Positions 36,718 to 47,086 of a stretch of 64,000 nucleotides of DNA are shown here, piece by piece. Origin of the DNA: Raffaelea ambrosiae (lineage: Eukaryota; Ascomycota; Sordariomycetes; Ophiostomatales; Ophiostomataceae); NCBI GenBank assembly GCA_002778195.1, contig PCDI01000007.1, positions 281,735 through 345,734 of the forward strand, given 5' to 3'. Under the pieces are notes generated by a model. It searched no databases. It was given only the letters and a program-made list of their open reading frames with translations, and was not told the DNA's origin. The position numbers were made by a program, and so were the translations under genes. Numbering within the stretch: the stretch's first letter is position 1; the number at the start of each line of letters is the position of its first letter.

Positions 36718-39700
36718 ATGGACGGTTCACACTACTCGTCTAATGTGATTAACGGCACATCGACGCCCTCTTATCCGTCTTCCGCAGCATCGACGCCCCA
36801 GGGTCTCCAGCCTCACACGCTCCCGCCACTGCAGCAGCAACAGCCGCAGCACCAGCAGCACCAGCAGCACAACAACGGGATTATGCAATCTGCCACCCCG
36901 TACGGCAGCTACCCTCATACTCCTCGCACGCCTGCTACTCCCGGTACCCCCGGTCCCCAAAACATGGCTACCTACCCGCCGCCGCCTAACACCAACGGCG
37001 GTCGTGGCTACCAGATGATGCCCAACAGTGCCTACCAGCAGCCGCCGTACACTGCGACCTCGTCCGCCATGCTTCCCCAGACCTCGACCGCAATGGCCCA
37101 TCCCCAGCCGATTGCACCGGCACCGGCTCCTGGCTCGCGCGGCCCTCCGGTCCTGCGTCCCATGCCTGCCGGCGGCGTCATGCCCCAGCCCGGCATGTCT
37201 TCTCCCTACAACCAGAGCCCACTAATGCCCCAGAACATGCTTCCTGAGACTGAGCAACCCACCCACGTTGTGGGCTCCCAGGGCCGTCGTGGCATCCTGC
37301 CTAGCGCTCCCGGACGCCCTGCGCCCCCAGCAGCCGGCTCTGTCAACAAGAACCAGATTCCCCAGAAAGACGCCGATGGCAAGTTCCCTTGCCCTCACTG
37401 TACGAAGACATACTTGCACGCGAAGCATCTGAAGCGTCACCTCCTGCGCCGTGAGTTATCCCCCCTCTTTCTTGATACCTCTTTGTGTCTCGAGAAAATC
37501 CTCGTTCCGGGCGATTTTTCCATGCTGTCTTCTGTATGGGCAAGTTTCTTGAGGTCAACTAACCAAATCCCCGCTCCAGACACCGGCGACCGCCCGTACA
37601 TGTGCGTGCTGTGCCGCGACACGTTTTCTCGCAGCGACATTCTGAAGCGTCACTTCCAGAAGTGCTCCATCCGCCGTGGCAACCCGACAGGTGCCAGCCA
37701 CTTGTCGCACCCGCATGCGCACGTGAAGAAGAACCAGCAGGCTCAGCAGAAGCAGCTGGTCGAAGGTGGCGACATGAGCCACATGAATGGTATGGGTAAT
37801 GTGCAGGCTGATGGCATGGTCCACCCCTATGGTCTGATTCCCCCTGGCGCGGAGGGCATGCCCAATAACGGTATGCCCAACGACCAGACGCAGCTCTCCC
37901 GGCAGGGCAGCATGCAGCGCATGGACGACCGTAATGCGGCCGCCGCTGCTGCTGCAGGCGCTGCAGGAAATGTCATGGCTGGCCCTCCTCGTGGCGCTAA
38001 CGGTGCTCCTGCAGGCAGCCACCCCGCTCCTGGTTCTTTCGACCAGTCTGCAGCCTACAACGGCAGCGGTATGAACCCGGCCGCCGCTGGCATGAACCCC
38101 CAGCTGGCCAACTATAACATGCCCACTGGCCAGAACGGCATGCCCATGTTCCCGGGCCAGAATGGCAATGCTCAATCGGGCCTTGATTGGTCTACGATGT
38201 TCCAGCAGCCTGGTGCGCAACAACCCACTCAACTCTCCTCCTATCCTCCGTTCCTACCTAATACTCGGCAGACGCAGAACGCAACCAGGCAAGAACGTAA
38301 CGCCACTACGGGCGTTGATCCCGCCGGCCTTCCAGCGGAAGTAGGCCGCGAAGACAATGTCCTCACCGACCGCTCGCTATTCTTCGGTCGTGGGGCTGTT
38401 CCGCCACACATTCAAGATCCGTACCTCGAACTATCGTCCCGGATACTCTCCTTTCTTCGGCCTCCTCCTGACCAGCCGCCAAACAACCTCTCTGTCAGCG
38501 CGAGCATGGCTTTGTTTTTTTCTCCTGAGAACCTCCGGGACTTCCTAGAGATGTACACCCATTTCCACGTACATTTTCCTGTTCTTCACATTCCTACTTT
38601 CCGTATATTAGAAGCCTATACCGGTCTCCTTGCTGCCATGTCCTGCATCGGTGCGTGCTACGCCGAAAACCTAGCTGCAGACCAGGTGCGCGAGATGACC
38701 GATATCGTACATACCGCTCTCCAACGAGAGTCCCCGATGCTTGCCGCCCTTCGCCATACCTCTGTCGACCGCCACCCTCTCGACATCAAATACGAAGATG
38801 GTTCCTTCGCTGGGTGCACCCGCGACATCGAGGAGCTACAAGCTATCATATTGATGCTGCTGCTCCTGTGCTGGAACGGTACGCCCGAGCAGCGCCAACA
38901 AGGCCGCGAAATACTCCCTCTTCTCGCTCTCCTGTCTCGCAAAGCCAACCTGACTACGACGTCGCCTGTCTCCTCTGCTCCGATGCTTCCTTACAGCTTT
39001 CTGCATCAACCCGAATTCTCGCTGGCACCTCCGTCTCCTTCCCAACCTTTGCCAATTTTTGACTGGGAAGCATGGGTCGACCAAGAAAAGCGCATCCGCA
39101 TTATGCATAGCATTCTGGCATGCGATTGCGCTTTCGGACTTTACTTTAACACCTCGCCGTTCTTCGATCCATTCGAGATTTCAGTCCCTCTCCCTGCTGA
39201 CGACGCTGCCTGGGAGGCGAACGATGCCCAGGAATGCACCGAAGCGCTGGGACTGCGTGGTCTTGAAGCAGCTGCCATTCGAAATCCAGACGGGACGCGG
39301 CGGCCTAGACAACCTGAGCTCAACAGCGCTCTGTCTGCCCTATTGCACGATTCGTCACAAATTCTTGCGGACGCGACGAACCTGTATGGCAAATTTGTCC
39401 TGGTCCACGCCTTAGTGGGCATCATGCGACGAGTTCAGACCCACGGCGACATGTATCTCTCCAATGCGCTGACCGCAGTTCCAATTATACAATGCGACTG
39501 GATCGTTGGCATCAGCCAGGATGACGCTACGGCAATGGCTGTGGCTCGGGCCAATAATGAAGGCCTTCCCACGGCTGCAGACAATGTACTGTCTCCTGAG
39601 ATGGTACACGTTCTCTCGACAGCTCTGGACAAATTCAAGCGCAATTGGGATATAGACATGGCCAGCCAATTTGTGCCATCTGCAGCATTGAATCCGAGAC

Positions 39701-40008
39701 GGCGCGGTTTTTCGCGAGACGGTGTCCACTACTACTGGGTTGCCAAATACCTGCTCAAGAACACTCGGTCGTCGGACCTGCGATTGCCTTCCGATCAACG
39801 GTTCGCCCAAGTCATTCGCATGCTCAAGTCAGTCAAGAACTGGGTCATGTCCGACAGTGCATCGCGCGGCGAGGAGCTTGGGTCCATTGGCGACATTGAT
39901 CGAGGCTATGGGTCTGTGAACCTGACACTCGACTTCACCAACCTCTTCAGGCCTCTCCCAATGGTCACCGAGACAGTCGGGTTCTCGGCCATAACAGCAG
40001 CGGCTTAG
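36718..40008 (+). CDS. C2H2 zinc-finger transcription factor with fungal TF domain
   Basis: Exons 36718..37450 and 37580..40008; 1053 aa. The 129-nt intron (GTGAGT ... CAACTAACC ... CTCCAG) splits the linker between two zinc fingers and splicing restores the usual R-H-TGDRPYM; because it is 3n and stop-free, an unspliced frame also reads through. Residues 1-215 are Pro/Gln/Ser-rich and probably disordered. Finger 1 has Cys225/Cys228 and ends HLKRHLLRH. Finger 2 has Cys253/Cys256 and ends KRHFQKC, a C2HC form. A basic patch (RRGNPTGASHLSHP) and a Met/Asn/Gly-rich region follow. From about 565 the protein matches the fungal-specific TF domain (MYTHFHVHFPVLHIPTF...). The layout recalls S. pombe Klf1-type factors; orthology is not established. 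The ATG sits 38 nt after a likely leader-intron acceptor. Nuclear DNA-binding regulator; targets unknown. Confidence 0.88.
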   Translation: MDGSHYSSNVINGTSTPSYPSSAASTPQGLQPHTLPPLQQQQPQHQQHQQHNNGIMQSATPYGSYPHTPRTPATPGTPGPQNMATYPPPPNTNGGRGYQMMPNSAYQQPPYTATSSAMLPQTSTAMAHPQPIAPAPAPGSRGPPVLRPMPAGGVMPQPGMSSPYNQSPLMPQNMLPETEQPTHVVGSQGRRGILPSAPGRPAPPAAGSVNKNQIPQKDADGKFPCPHCTKTYLHAKHLKRHLLRRELSPLFLDTSLCLEKILVPGDFSMLSSVWASFLRSTNQIPAPDTGDRPYMCVLCRDTFSRSDILKRHFQKCSIRRGNPTGASHLSHPHAHVKKNQQAQQKQLVEGGDMSHMNGMGNVQADGMVHPYGLIPPGAEGMPNNGMPNDQTQLSRQGSMQRMDDRNAAAAAAAGAAGNVMAGPPRGANGAPAGSHPAPGSFDQSAAYNGSGMNPAAAGMNPQLANYNMPTGQNGMPMFPGQNGNAQSGLDWSTMFQQPGAQQPTQLSSYPPFLPNTRQTQNATRQERNATTGVDPAGLPAEVGREDNVLTDRSLFFGRGAVPPHIQDPYLELSSRILSFLRPPPDQPPNNLSVSASMALFFSPENLRDFLEMYTHFHVHFPVLHIPTFRILEAYTGLLAAMSCIGACYAENLAADQVREMTDIVHTALQRESPMLAALRHTSVDRHPLDIKYEDGSFAGCTRDIEELQAIILMLLLLCWNGTPEQRQQGREILPLLALLSRKANLTTTSPVSSAPMLPYSFLHQPEFSLAPPSPSQPLPIFDWEAWVDQEKRIRIMHSILACDCAFGLYFNTSPFFDPFEISVPLPADDAAWEANDAQECTEALGLRGLEAAAIRNPDGTRRPRQPELNSALSALLHDSSQILADATNLYGKFVLVHALVGIMRRVQTHGDMYLSNALTAVPIIQCDWIVGISQDDATAMAVARANNEGLPTAADNVLSPEMVHVLSTALDKFKRNWDIDMASQFVPSAALNPRRRGFSRDGVHYYWVAKYLLKNTRSSDLRLPSDQRFAQVIRMLKSVKNWVMSDSASRGEELGSIGDIDRGYGSVNLTLDFTNLFRPLPMVTETVGFSAITAAA

Positions 40009-41699
40009 GCGCGAGGGTCGGCAAGCATAACGTAAAAAAGTTTCCCTCCTATTTTATTTGTCCGGGGCGGTAATCGGTTTTCATCGCATATGCGGCGTTT
40101 TTTTTTCTTTTGTTTTGCAGTTTTGTTTCGGCTTTGCCTCCGGCATTCTTGTCGTGTTCCGTGCACTTGCTGGATGTTCTCTGTTTACATCAGTGCAAAC
40201 AGAGCCAACAGTCGTGTGTTAGCGTCACGTTTGTGGCCATGGCTGTTGTCCCCCATTGTTTTTTACGTTTTCCATTGCCGTTGTTTCCATTGCCTGCTGC
40301 TGCTTATCCTCTTGTCACTTTTTGTTTTTCATTTACGTTCTCTGTCTCTGCCCCAAAATCGCACTCGTCTGCCTCGCCCGAAGTTTCCCACTCTTATTCT
40401 CTTTTCCTTTCCCTACACTCTCAAGACAAAAAGTACGATTACCTATGTTGCATCAGACTGGAACAACGGCGGTATGTTTGCTTCGCATTTTTCATGGACG
40501 GGATCGGCAAATGATTAGATTTTTGTTACTTATTAGTGGATGTTACTCTGCTTTTCACGTTTGATTTTCCTCCGTTCTGCATTTTAGATTTGTTCTCATT
40601 GTCCCAATCCCTTGTTCTGTTATTACTCCCGCTGTTATTTTTATCTCATGTCTCTCTTGTTACTTTTTCCCCTGTGTTTTCTTAGCTCATCTTCTACATA
40701 GACCTTAAAAAAAGGACCCGGGGAGGCCAAATTGATTTTTGTTATCAGATCAACCCAGTATAGTATGATCAGTTTATACGTCCCTTTGGTATAAAAAGAG
40801 GGTGAGGTGAAGGTGATTTAGTATTATGAGCAGTCTCGAAAACAAGACCACGTTCCCACATCTACACGCCCCTGTCCCCGAGAGCGGGTAGCGGCAGCTA
40901 AAAAGGCAAACAACTTGTGAGGTTTTGGCGAAGACAGGCGTGCGTTTCAAGACATCGATAAGTCTTACGTTGGAAGGAAAACGGTTTGTGTCTCCTCGTA
41001 AACGGTCTCAAGTAACAAACAGACAAATTTAATGTACGCGATTGTTACATGTTCACTTTTAGGCGTGATGCAGCATCATATAAAAGAATACTATTTTATT
41101 GTCATTTAAGAAAACCCCTGAGGTCCCACAGCCCTTTCACTTTCTATCGTGATGCTGGTTCTTGCTCAACTTTTTTTTGAACACAACAATATATTCCCAT
41201 GAAAAAAAGAAAAGTTTTGAAAAATATAAAAATAAAAATAAAAATAAAACACAACGGAAATGGTATTTCGGGAGGGGAAGCTTTCAGGTAGAAAACAAAG
41301 TGAGCAACGCATCGCCTAGACAAAGGAACAACAAACGAGAATAGCGAACCCCAAAGTTAGAATGATGTGGCGAATTTGAAAAAAAAAAAAAAAAANAACG
41401 AGCCTCCCTCCATCATAACTCGTCCTTCCCTTAATATCCATTTTTCATGTTCTTTGTAGCCATTTTCGATGGATTGGATGTCGAAACCACATTACCCCTC
41501 CAAGAGTCTCTTTGTCTATGGAGAGCAGAGTGGCCGGTGGGGGTGTGGTAAAAACGACGTCTCTGTCGAGAAAAGGAAAAGTCGTAGAAGAAAAGGGGCG
41601 AATAAATTCGTTCGGGGCCTGGGGTTTATTTTGCAGCTGAGCCAAAAAAAAAAAAAAAAAAAAAAAAAAAGAAAGTTCGTCAAAAGTTCGTAAAATATT
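40009..41699. other. Convergent 3' region, C2H2 factor / 93-aa gene
   Basis: 1.7 kb of T-rich then A-rich sequence. Holds an AAAAAT-type repeat at 41215-41250, a poly(A) run ending in an ambiguous base (N at 41396) and a ~26-nt poly(A) at 41645-41670. No gene recognised. Confidence 0.5.
41396..41396. other. Ambiguous base (N)
   Basis: Single N at the end of an A-homopolymer; probably a sequencing or assembly uncertainty. Confidence 0.95.
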
Positions 41700-41981
41700 T
41701 TATTCTCTCCGGTTGCTCTTCTTCCCCCGGAGGAGACCGATAGAGCTGCTGAAACTGCGCGTGGAGAAGATGGATGCGGCGTCTGAATCTTGGACTTCTT
41801 TGCTTTGCCTCTTCTTCATCTGCTTCTGAAGAGCCTTCTCCTCTCTCTGGGCCTTGCGCTGCTGCTCGAGAGCATGGGCGTAGGCAGTGTGTTCGAGTGG
41901 TGGTGTGTACATGATGGCACTGGTCATGGCGGACACGCAGTTGCGGTCGACGGTGTAGCCGTTGAGGACGAGATCAGGCAT
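41700..41981 (-). CDS. Small hydrophilic protein, unknown function (93 aa)
   Basis: Single-exon frame of 93 codons plus TAA, with a good start context (CACAATG). Codons are overwhelmingly C- or G-ending, as in the nearby highly expressed genes, and quite unlike the chance frames around it. The product starts MPDLVLNGYTVDRNCVSAMTSAIMYTPP, is then strongly helical and rich in Gln, Lys and Arg (about 38-62, possible coiled coil), and ends in a Ser-rich, basic tail (SFSSSIGLLRGKKSNRRE). No signal peptide or membrane segment. I recognise no family. It lies alone in about 5 kb of noncoding DNA and diverges from ERG5 3.2 kb away. Confidence 0.75.
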   Translation of the reverse strand: MPDLVLNGYTVDRNCVSAMTSAIMYTPPLEHTAYAHALEQQRKAQREEKALQKQMKKRQSKEVQDSDAASIFSTRSFSSSIGLLRGKKSNRRE

Positions 41982-43823
41982 TGTGATGGTGGATGTGGTT
42001 ATGAGAAGTACGAGTAGGTAAAGGGGGTGGTTGTGGTTGCGAATGTGTAAGAGAGTTATAGGACAGTTCTTGAGTGGTATCCAGATGATTGTTTTGCTTT
42101 CTGGGGATGAAGCTGATGAAGGACTTCCTTTGTGAAAAACTGAAAGGAGAAGAAAGTAATGTTTATATATGTAGCTATGCTTTGCAGTGTTCCTTCAGAT
42201 GTTTGTATGATGTTGTGTAAGCTGAATTGTTGTTGCCTTGCTTGAAATGTGGCTGCCTGAGCCCTTTTATACTTTTCGGATTGCTAAAGAAGGTACGCCG
42301 TATATCTCGACTCACTGGCACAATGCGGTAGCACATAGTAAGCAAGTACGACCGGCATTTCTCTCGGTGCCGAAATGGTGTATGGTGAAGACGTCATGCC
42401 ATCTTCGCTGCTGTCTAGACCAGGCTGCTCCCAAAAAACCAAGCAAACACAAAAAATAAGCATTGTGGGTCACTGCAGCCCCGTGTGACTGTTTGGAAAA
42501 AAATCCAGGTCCCATGTGGATTGCAAGCGCCGATCTTCTCCTCAAGGAGGTATCTGACAAAATCCTGAACAGCAAGGGACCGGCGAGAAGCGAGAGTATC
42601 TAGGCTGAGCAAGAGAAGAAAAAGGGCTACAAGTGACTAACTCATACAGAGTGGCTCAGCCCAGTGGGGGGGAAACTCTAGGATGTGACAAATACTGGAA
42701 AATGCACGAAGCACAAGAGTGACGAAAGAGACGCTCGAAAAATCTTCGTTTCCTGTCCTGTTTTCTTTCCTATTAACTGGAGAAGACAGACTTGGATCGT
42801 TCAAAGGAGGGCAAACCGGATAAATAGAGTAAGAAAGCTCGATTTTTCTGCAGCCAGCCGAAAATTCGGGTGCCAGACTGATCCTTCTGTGCTCTCGCTT
42901 GCTGGCTTGGCTGTCACCTGGACATCCCAGGCAGCCAGATTAACGGAGTAGGGGCTTTTTACAGGCTGGCTGTTCCTGCTACTGGTAAGCGCCCTACCCG
43001 TCGGAACGGACAACGTGCCGTAAGACGGACAAACGTTGCAGTGATTTTAGGTATGACTTTGTTTCGCTCTGTGAGTCTGGCCCCAAACATAAACTCTTGC
43101 TGTGTGCCTTTCTTCCTTTATCTCCTTTCGTTTCTCGCCTCCGACCGCCCCTCTGTAGTTTTCGAGATACCTTATCAGGCAGTTGGGTTCTTGGTAACCT
43201 GAAAAGGACGAGAAAAAGACGAGGAAAGAATGGAAGATATCTTACAAGACACCTTACAAGACAAGCCCCCCTCGGGTGCTATCGGTGGCACAGCTGCGAC
43301 CACAAACTGCCCAGCCAGGGCACTCCCCAAGAGTTGCCCAGGTGACGGGCAGTGTCATCCACACATCCAGTTGCACGGCACAGCACATGGCACAGCACAT
43401 GGCACAGAGAAGACGCCCTGCCAGGCTGAAGAGCCCTGCCACATCGGGTGCTGGCATGTCCGAAAAGGCTGTGTGAAAAGGCTTTGCTGCCCTGTCGATG
43501 CGCGCCATATGCATGTGTGGAAGCAGCAGGGGTTTGAAGAGGTAACTACTTGTAGGCGCATGTAACGAGGCCGTGCTTTACAGAATAGTTGCATGAATTC
43601 AGCTTCAGGCTGCAGGATTTCGTCATTCACTGGCAGCCGACATTTAGACGGAGCCTCACGTCCTAGTTTGTATGCCTAAACTTCAGACGAAATGAACCCT
43701 GGAGCCGGAGCAAGGCGCCTCCACTTCTTGGACGAGGCTGTCGACGTCAGCCTCTTTCAGCCACCTCCCATTTAAGCAGCCAGCAGCTGCCAGCTGCCAG
43801 CACATGTCAAGCACATGTCTCAT

Positions 43824-43855
43824 TACGAGTACGGTGGTATGGTTATGTACTCGTA
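43824..43855. promoter_or_regulatory. 9-bp inverted pair of TACGAGTAC
   Basis: TACGAGTAC (43824-43832) and its exact reverse complement GTACTCGTA (43847-43855) flank a 14-nt spacer. Confidence 0.65.
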
Positions 43856-44189
43856 CTGTGGATGCTTTATCAAACGCGTAGGGCGGAAATGGGCCGGAAA
43901 GGCGGTGAATTGAGTTTGCCATTAAGAAAAAGGTGGGGTCCCGTTTCTTTGATCTCTTATTATTGCTTGTTGGTATTGGTTTTTTGTATCTCCATAATAG
44001 TTTGTAATACGTCCATTCTCCGTCGTTTGCGCTAGTGCCATTGGCCAATGACAGCCTGGCGCTCGTTTTGTTGAGAGCCACGAAAGTCGTACGGTGGCCG
44101 GAACAGCGACGAGCCGTGCATGAAAGCAATCAGGCTCTTCCCAATAGGCCCCAGCAGGTCCAAGACCGGGATAGGCACCTGTAGCCTCC

Positions 44190-44216
44190 GGAGTTGACGG
44201 AGTTGACGGAGTTGAC
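44190..44216. repeat. GGAGTTGAC tandem repeat, three units
   Basis: Three exact 9-nt copies in noncoding DNA. Confidence 0.95.
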
Positions 44217-45219
44217 GCTTTGAAATACAGTGCAAGAGTGCCCTGAAGCCCATCGCACCTGCTTCACACGGACTTTACCCCTCGAACCGTACGGAAGGAA
44301 CGACCCCCTGGCTCTTATTCGCATTCGTATTCCTGCTCACAACACGCCACCCAGCCAATCAGACGCCGCGATTCCGACTCCAACCAGCGCATTCGCAAAG
44401 TGGTGATGCTGCATTTCACTTCGCGACGGGACCCTGTGTACTATGTATGTTTTTTTTTGTGTGTCTCCTGCTCGTAAGATACATGGACGGGGCCAATTCG
44501 GCCTGTCCTGTGTAATGGGCTGTCGTTCATTGCTCGGCTGGGCCTGCTTTTTGCTACCAGCCGTTGCTAGACACACCGTACTACGAGTACAGCGGGCGGG
44601 CAGCCCAACAGAGAGGCCCCACCAGCCGCCTCTTTGCAAAGGGGGCAGGTGCCAATTTCCGTCCGCAAAGGTCGAGGGGCCCCACGCCGTTATTTTTTTT
44701 TCCCTCTCTTTATTATCTTGTACCCTTTTCCGCTCTTCTGCCCCGATTGTGCCTTCCTTTTCTTGATCTTCTAGTTTTCCCCCCCTCCCCTTCCTTGTTT
44801 GCTGTGTCTGTCCGTAACGTGCACCGTACATAGTAGTTACACCGTAACCAATACGCAGCGGTTCTTCATCGGACGCCCTATCCGCCCAGCCCGCCGGCCA
44901 AGGAGAAACTAAACGCCGCCCGTCCGCGGTCTCCGGACTGTTTTACTATTTTATTTTCCCATTTTATTGCTGGCTACTGTCGCATTGTCTCTGATCCTCC
45001 CCACGCCCCTTCCCTTTCTCTCGGGAGATACCGCCTCTCACCTGTCTCGCCGGTGGTCTCACCCTGTCGTTGACATAATAGTTGATATCTCCCCTCCCTT
45101 CCCTTGTCCTTTTTGCGTTTCTCCTTTTGCGTATTCTCCCTCCTCTCCCCCCTCCTCCCTCTCTCTTCCCTAACCGACGATCGACTCCCGGCCAATTCCA
45201 CCTCCGTTCGATCATCACA

Positions 45220-47086
45220 ATGGCGACTGCCAACACCACCATCTTCGCGTCGCCTTTGGCGAACGCCAAGTTCGCCGGTGCGCTGCCGTCGCAGCTCGAG
45301 CCCGTCATTGACGCTATCTCGAACGCCAGCATCTGGACCATTCTGTTCACCATGCTTGCCGTCGCCGTCGTGTACGACCAGGGTAGGTTTTGTGTTGTTT
45401 TGACACGCGCATTCCACACCGGGCAGGGGTTTTAGACATCCTCGGGTGTCTTGAGTGCCTCGAGCGTCTCGATTGAACGTCTCGTGTGTTCTCGGGCGTC
45501 TTGAGCGTTTCTCGCGTGTCTCAAGTGTTCTCAAAAGTACCTCTACTAACACTACCCCCCCCCCCCTCTTCCCAGTCGTCTACATCTGGCAAAAAGGCAC
45601 CATTGCCGGCCCGTCCTGGAAGATCCCCTTCATCGGCCCCTTCCTCGACAGCATGGACCCTCGCTTCGAAGGCTACCACGCCAAATGGGAGAGCGGGCCG
45701 CTGAGCTGCGTCTCCGTCTTCCACAAGTTTGTCGTGATCGCCTCGACCCGCGACATGGCTCGCAAGATCTTCAACGCCCCCGGCTACGTCAAGCCCTGCG
45801 TCGTCGACGCTGCCTACAAGCTGCTCGGCTCCGACAACTGGGTCTTTCTCGACGGCAAGGCCCACGTCGACTTCCGCAAGGGCCTCAACGGCCTCTTCAC
45901 CCGCAAGGCCCTGGAGTGCTACCTGCCCGGCCAGGAGGAGGTGTACCGCGACTACTTCCAGCGCTTCGTCAAGATCACCGAGGACGCCGGCGGCAAGCCC
46001 GTGCCCTTCATGAACGAGTTCCGCGAGATCATGTGCGCCCTGTCGTGCCGCACCTTTGTCGGCTACTACTTGCCCGAGGAGGCCTTCAAGAAGATCGCCG
46101 ACGACTACTACCTCATCACGGCCGCCCTCGAGCTCGTCAACTTCCCCATCATCCTGCCCTACACCAAGACCTGGTACGGCAAGCGCGCCGCTGACCTCGT
46201 CCTGAGCGAGTTCTCCAAGTGCGCCGCCAAGAGCAAGGTCCGCATGCGGGCGGGCGGCGAAGTCAACTGCATCATGGATGCCTGGATCAAGTCCATGGTC
46301 GACTCGGAGCGCTGGCGCGCGGCCGAGGCCAGCGGCAGCACCGAGGGCCTGGAGAAGCCGTCGCCGCTGCTGCGCGACTTCACCGACTACGAGATCGCCC
46401 AGACCATCTTCACCTTTCTGTTTGCCTCCCAGGACGCCACCAGCAGCTCCGCCACTTGGATGTTCCAGACCATGGCCCAGCGCCCGGAAGTCCTCGACCG
46501 CGTGCGCGAGGAAAACCTGAGTGTCCGCGGCGGTGACCCGTATGCCGCCGTCAACCTCGACCAGCTCGAGTCCATGGCCTACACCCGTGCCGTCGTGCGC
46601 GAGATGCTGCGCTACCGCCCGCCCGTCCTCATGGTGCCTTACATCGCCAAGAAGAACTTCCCCATCTCCGAGAACTACACTGTCCCCAAGGGCTCCATGG
46701 TGATCCCCACCACGTACATGGCTCTGCGCGATCCCGAAGTCTATCCCAACCCGGACGTCTTCGACCCGGAGCGGTACTACAGCGGCGATGCCGAGGTCAA
46801 GGGCGCGAAGAACTACCTCGTCTTTGGCACTGGCCCGCACTACTGCCTCGGCCAGCACTATGCCCAGCTCAATCTGGCGCTCTTTATCGGCATGGCCTCG
46901 CTGCGCCTCGACTGGGTTCACCACCCGACTCCCAAGTCCGAGGAGATCAAGGTGTTTGCCACCATTTTCCCCATGGTATGTGAATCATTTCTCTTCAATG
47001 CTCCCCAGAGACAATCTCTATGTGTATGCGCTAACCGAGCGAAACAGGACGACTGCCCATTGACGTTCTCGGAGCGCAAGTGGTAA
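45220..47086 (+). CDS. ERG5: Sterol C-22 desaturase, cytochrome P450 CYP61
   Basis: Exons 45220..45382, 45576..46975 and 47048..47086; 533 aa. Introns are 193 nt (GTAGGT ... ACTAAC ... CCCAG) and 72 nt (GTATGT ... AACAG). The enzyme introduces the C22-C23 double bond of the ergosterol side chain at the ER, using NADPH-P450 reductase. An N-terminal membrane anchor lies at about 37-52 (ASIWTILFTMLAVAVVY). The I-helix is FASQDATSSS (337-346), the K-helix ExxR is Glu397-Arg400, and the heme loop FGTGPHYCLG has Cys478. The CYP61 hallmarks RYRPPVLMVPY and IKVFATIFPMDDCPLTF separate it from CYP51. The last exon codes for only 12 residues; the 72-nt intron before it is stop-free, so unspliced translation stays open. 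The start has good context (CACAATGGC) and follows a pyrimidine-rich leader. AATAAA at 47137-47142. Confidence 0.96.

Larger units (their letters stand above)
41982..45219. promoter_or_regulatory. 3.2-kb divergent upstream region, 93-aa gene / ERG5
   Basis: Unusually long for a housekeeping pair. Contains TACGAGTA-type motifs at 42009, 43824, 43848 and 44582, TACATAGTA-type motifs at 44439 and 44827, a GCACAGCACATG repeat near 43380-43400 and a 9-nt tandem repeat at 44190. The last 220 nt before ERG5 are C/T-rich, a typical leader. No protein gene is supported. Confidence 0.5.

Noticed and set aside
38220..38340. Possible extra intron in the C2H2 factor where composition shifts
   Set aside because: No good donor (only GTGCGC) and the frame stays open; kept as exon.
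45521..46924. 467-codon open frame on the strand opposite ERG5
   Set aside because: Antisense shadow of the GC-rich ERG5 coding exon; Val/Leu/Gly/Glu-rich with no family match.
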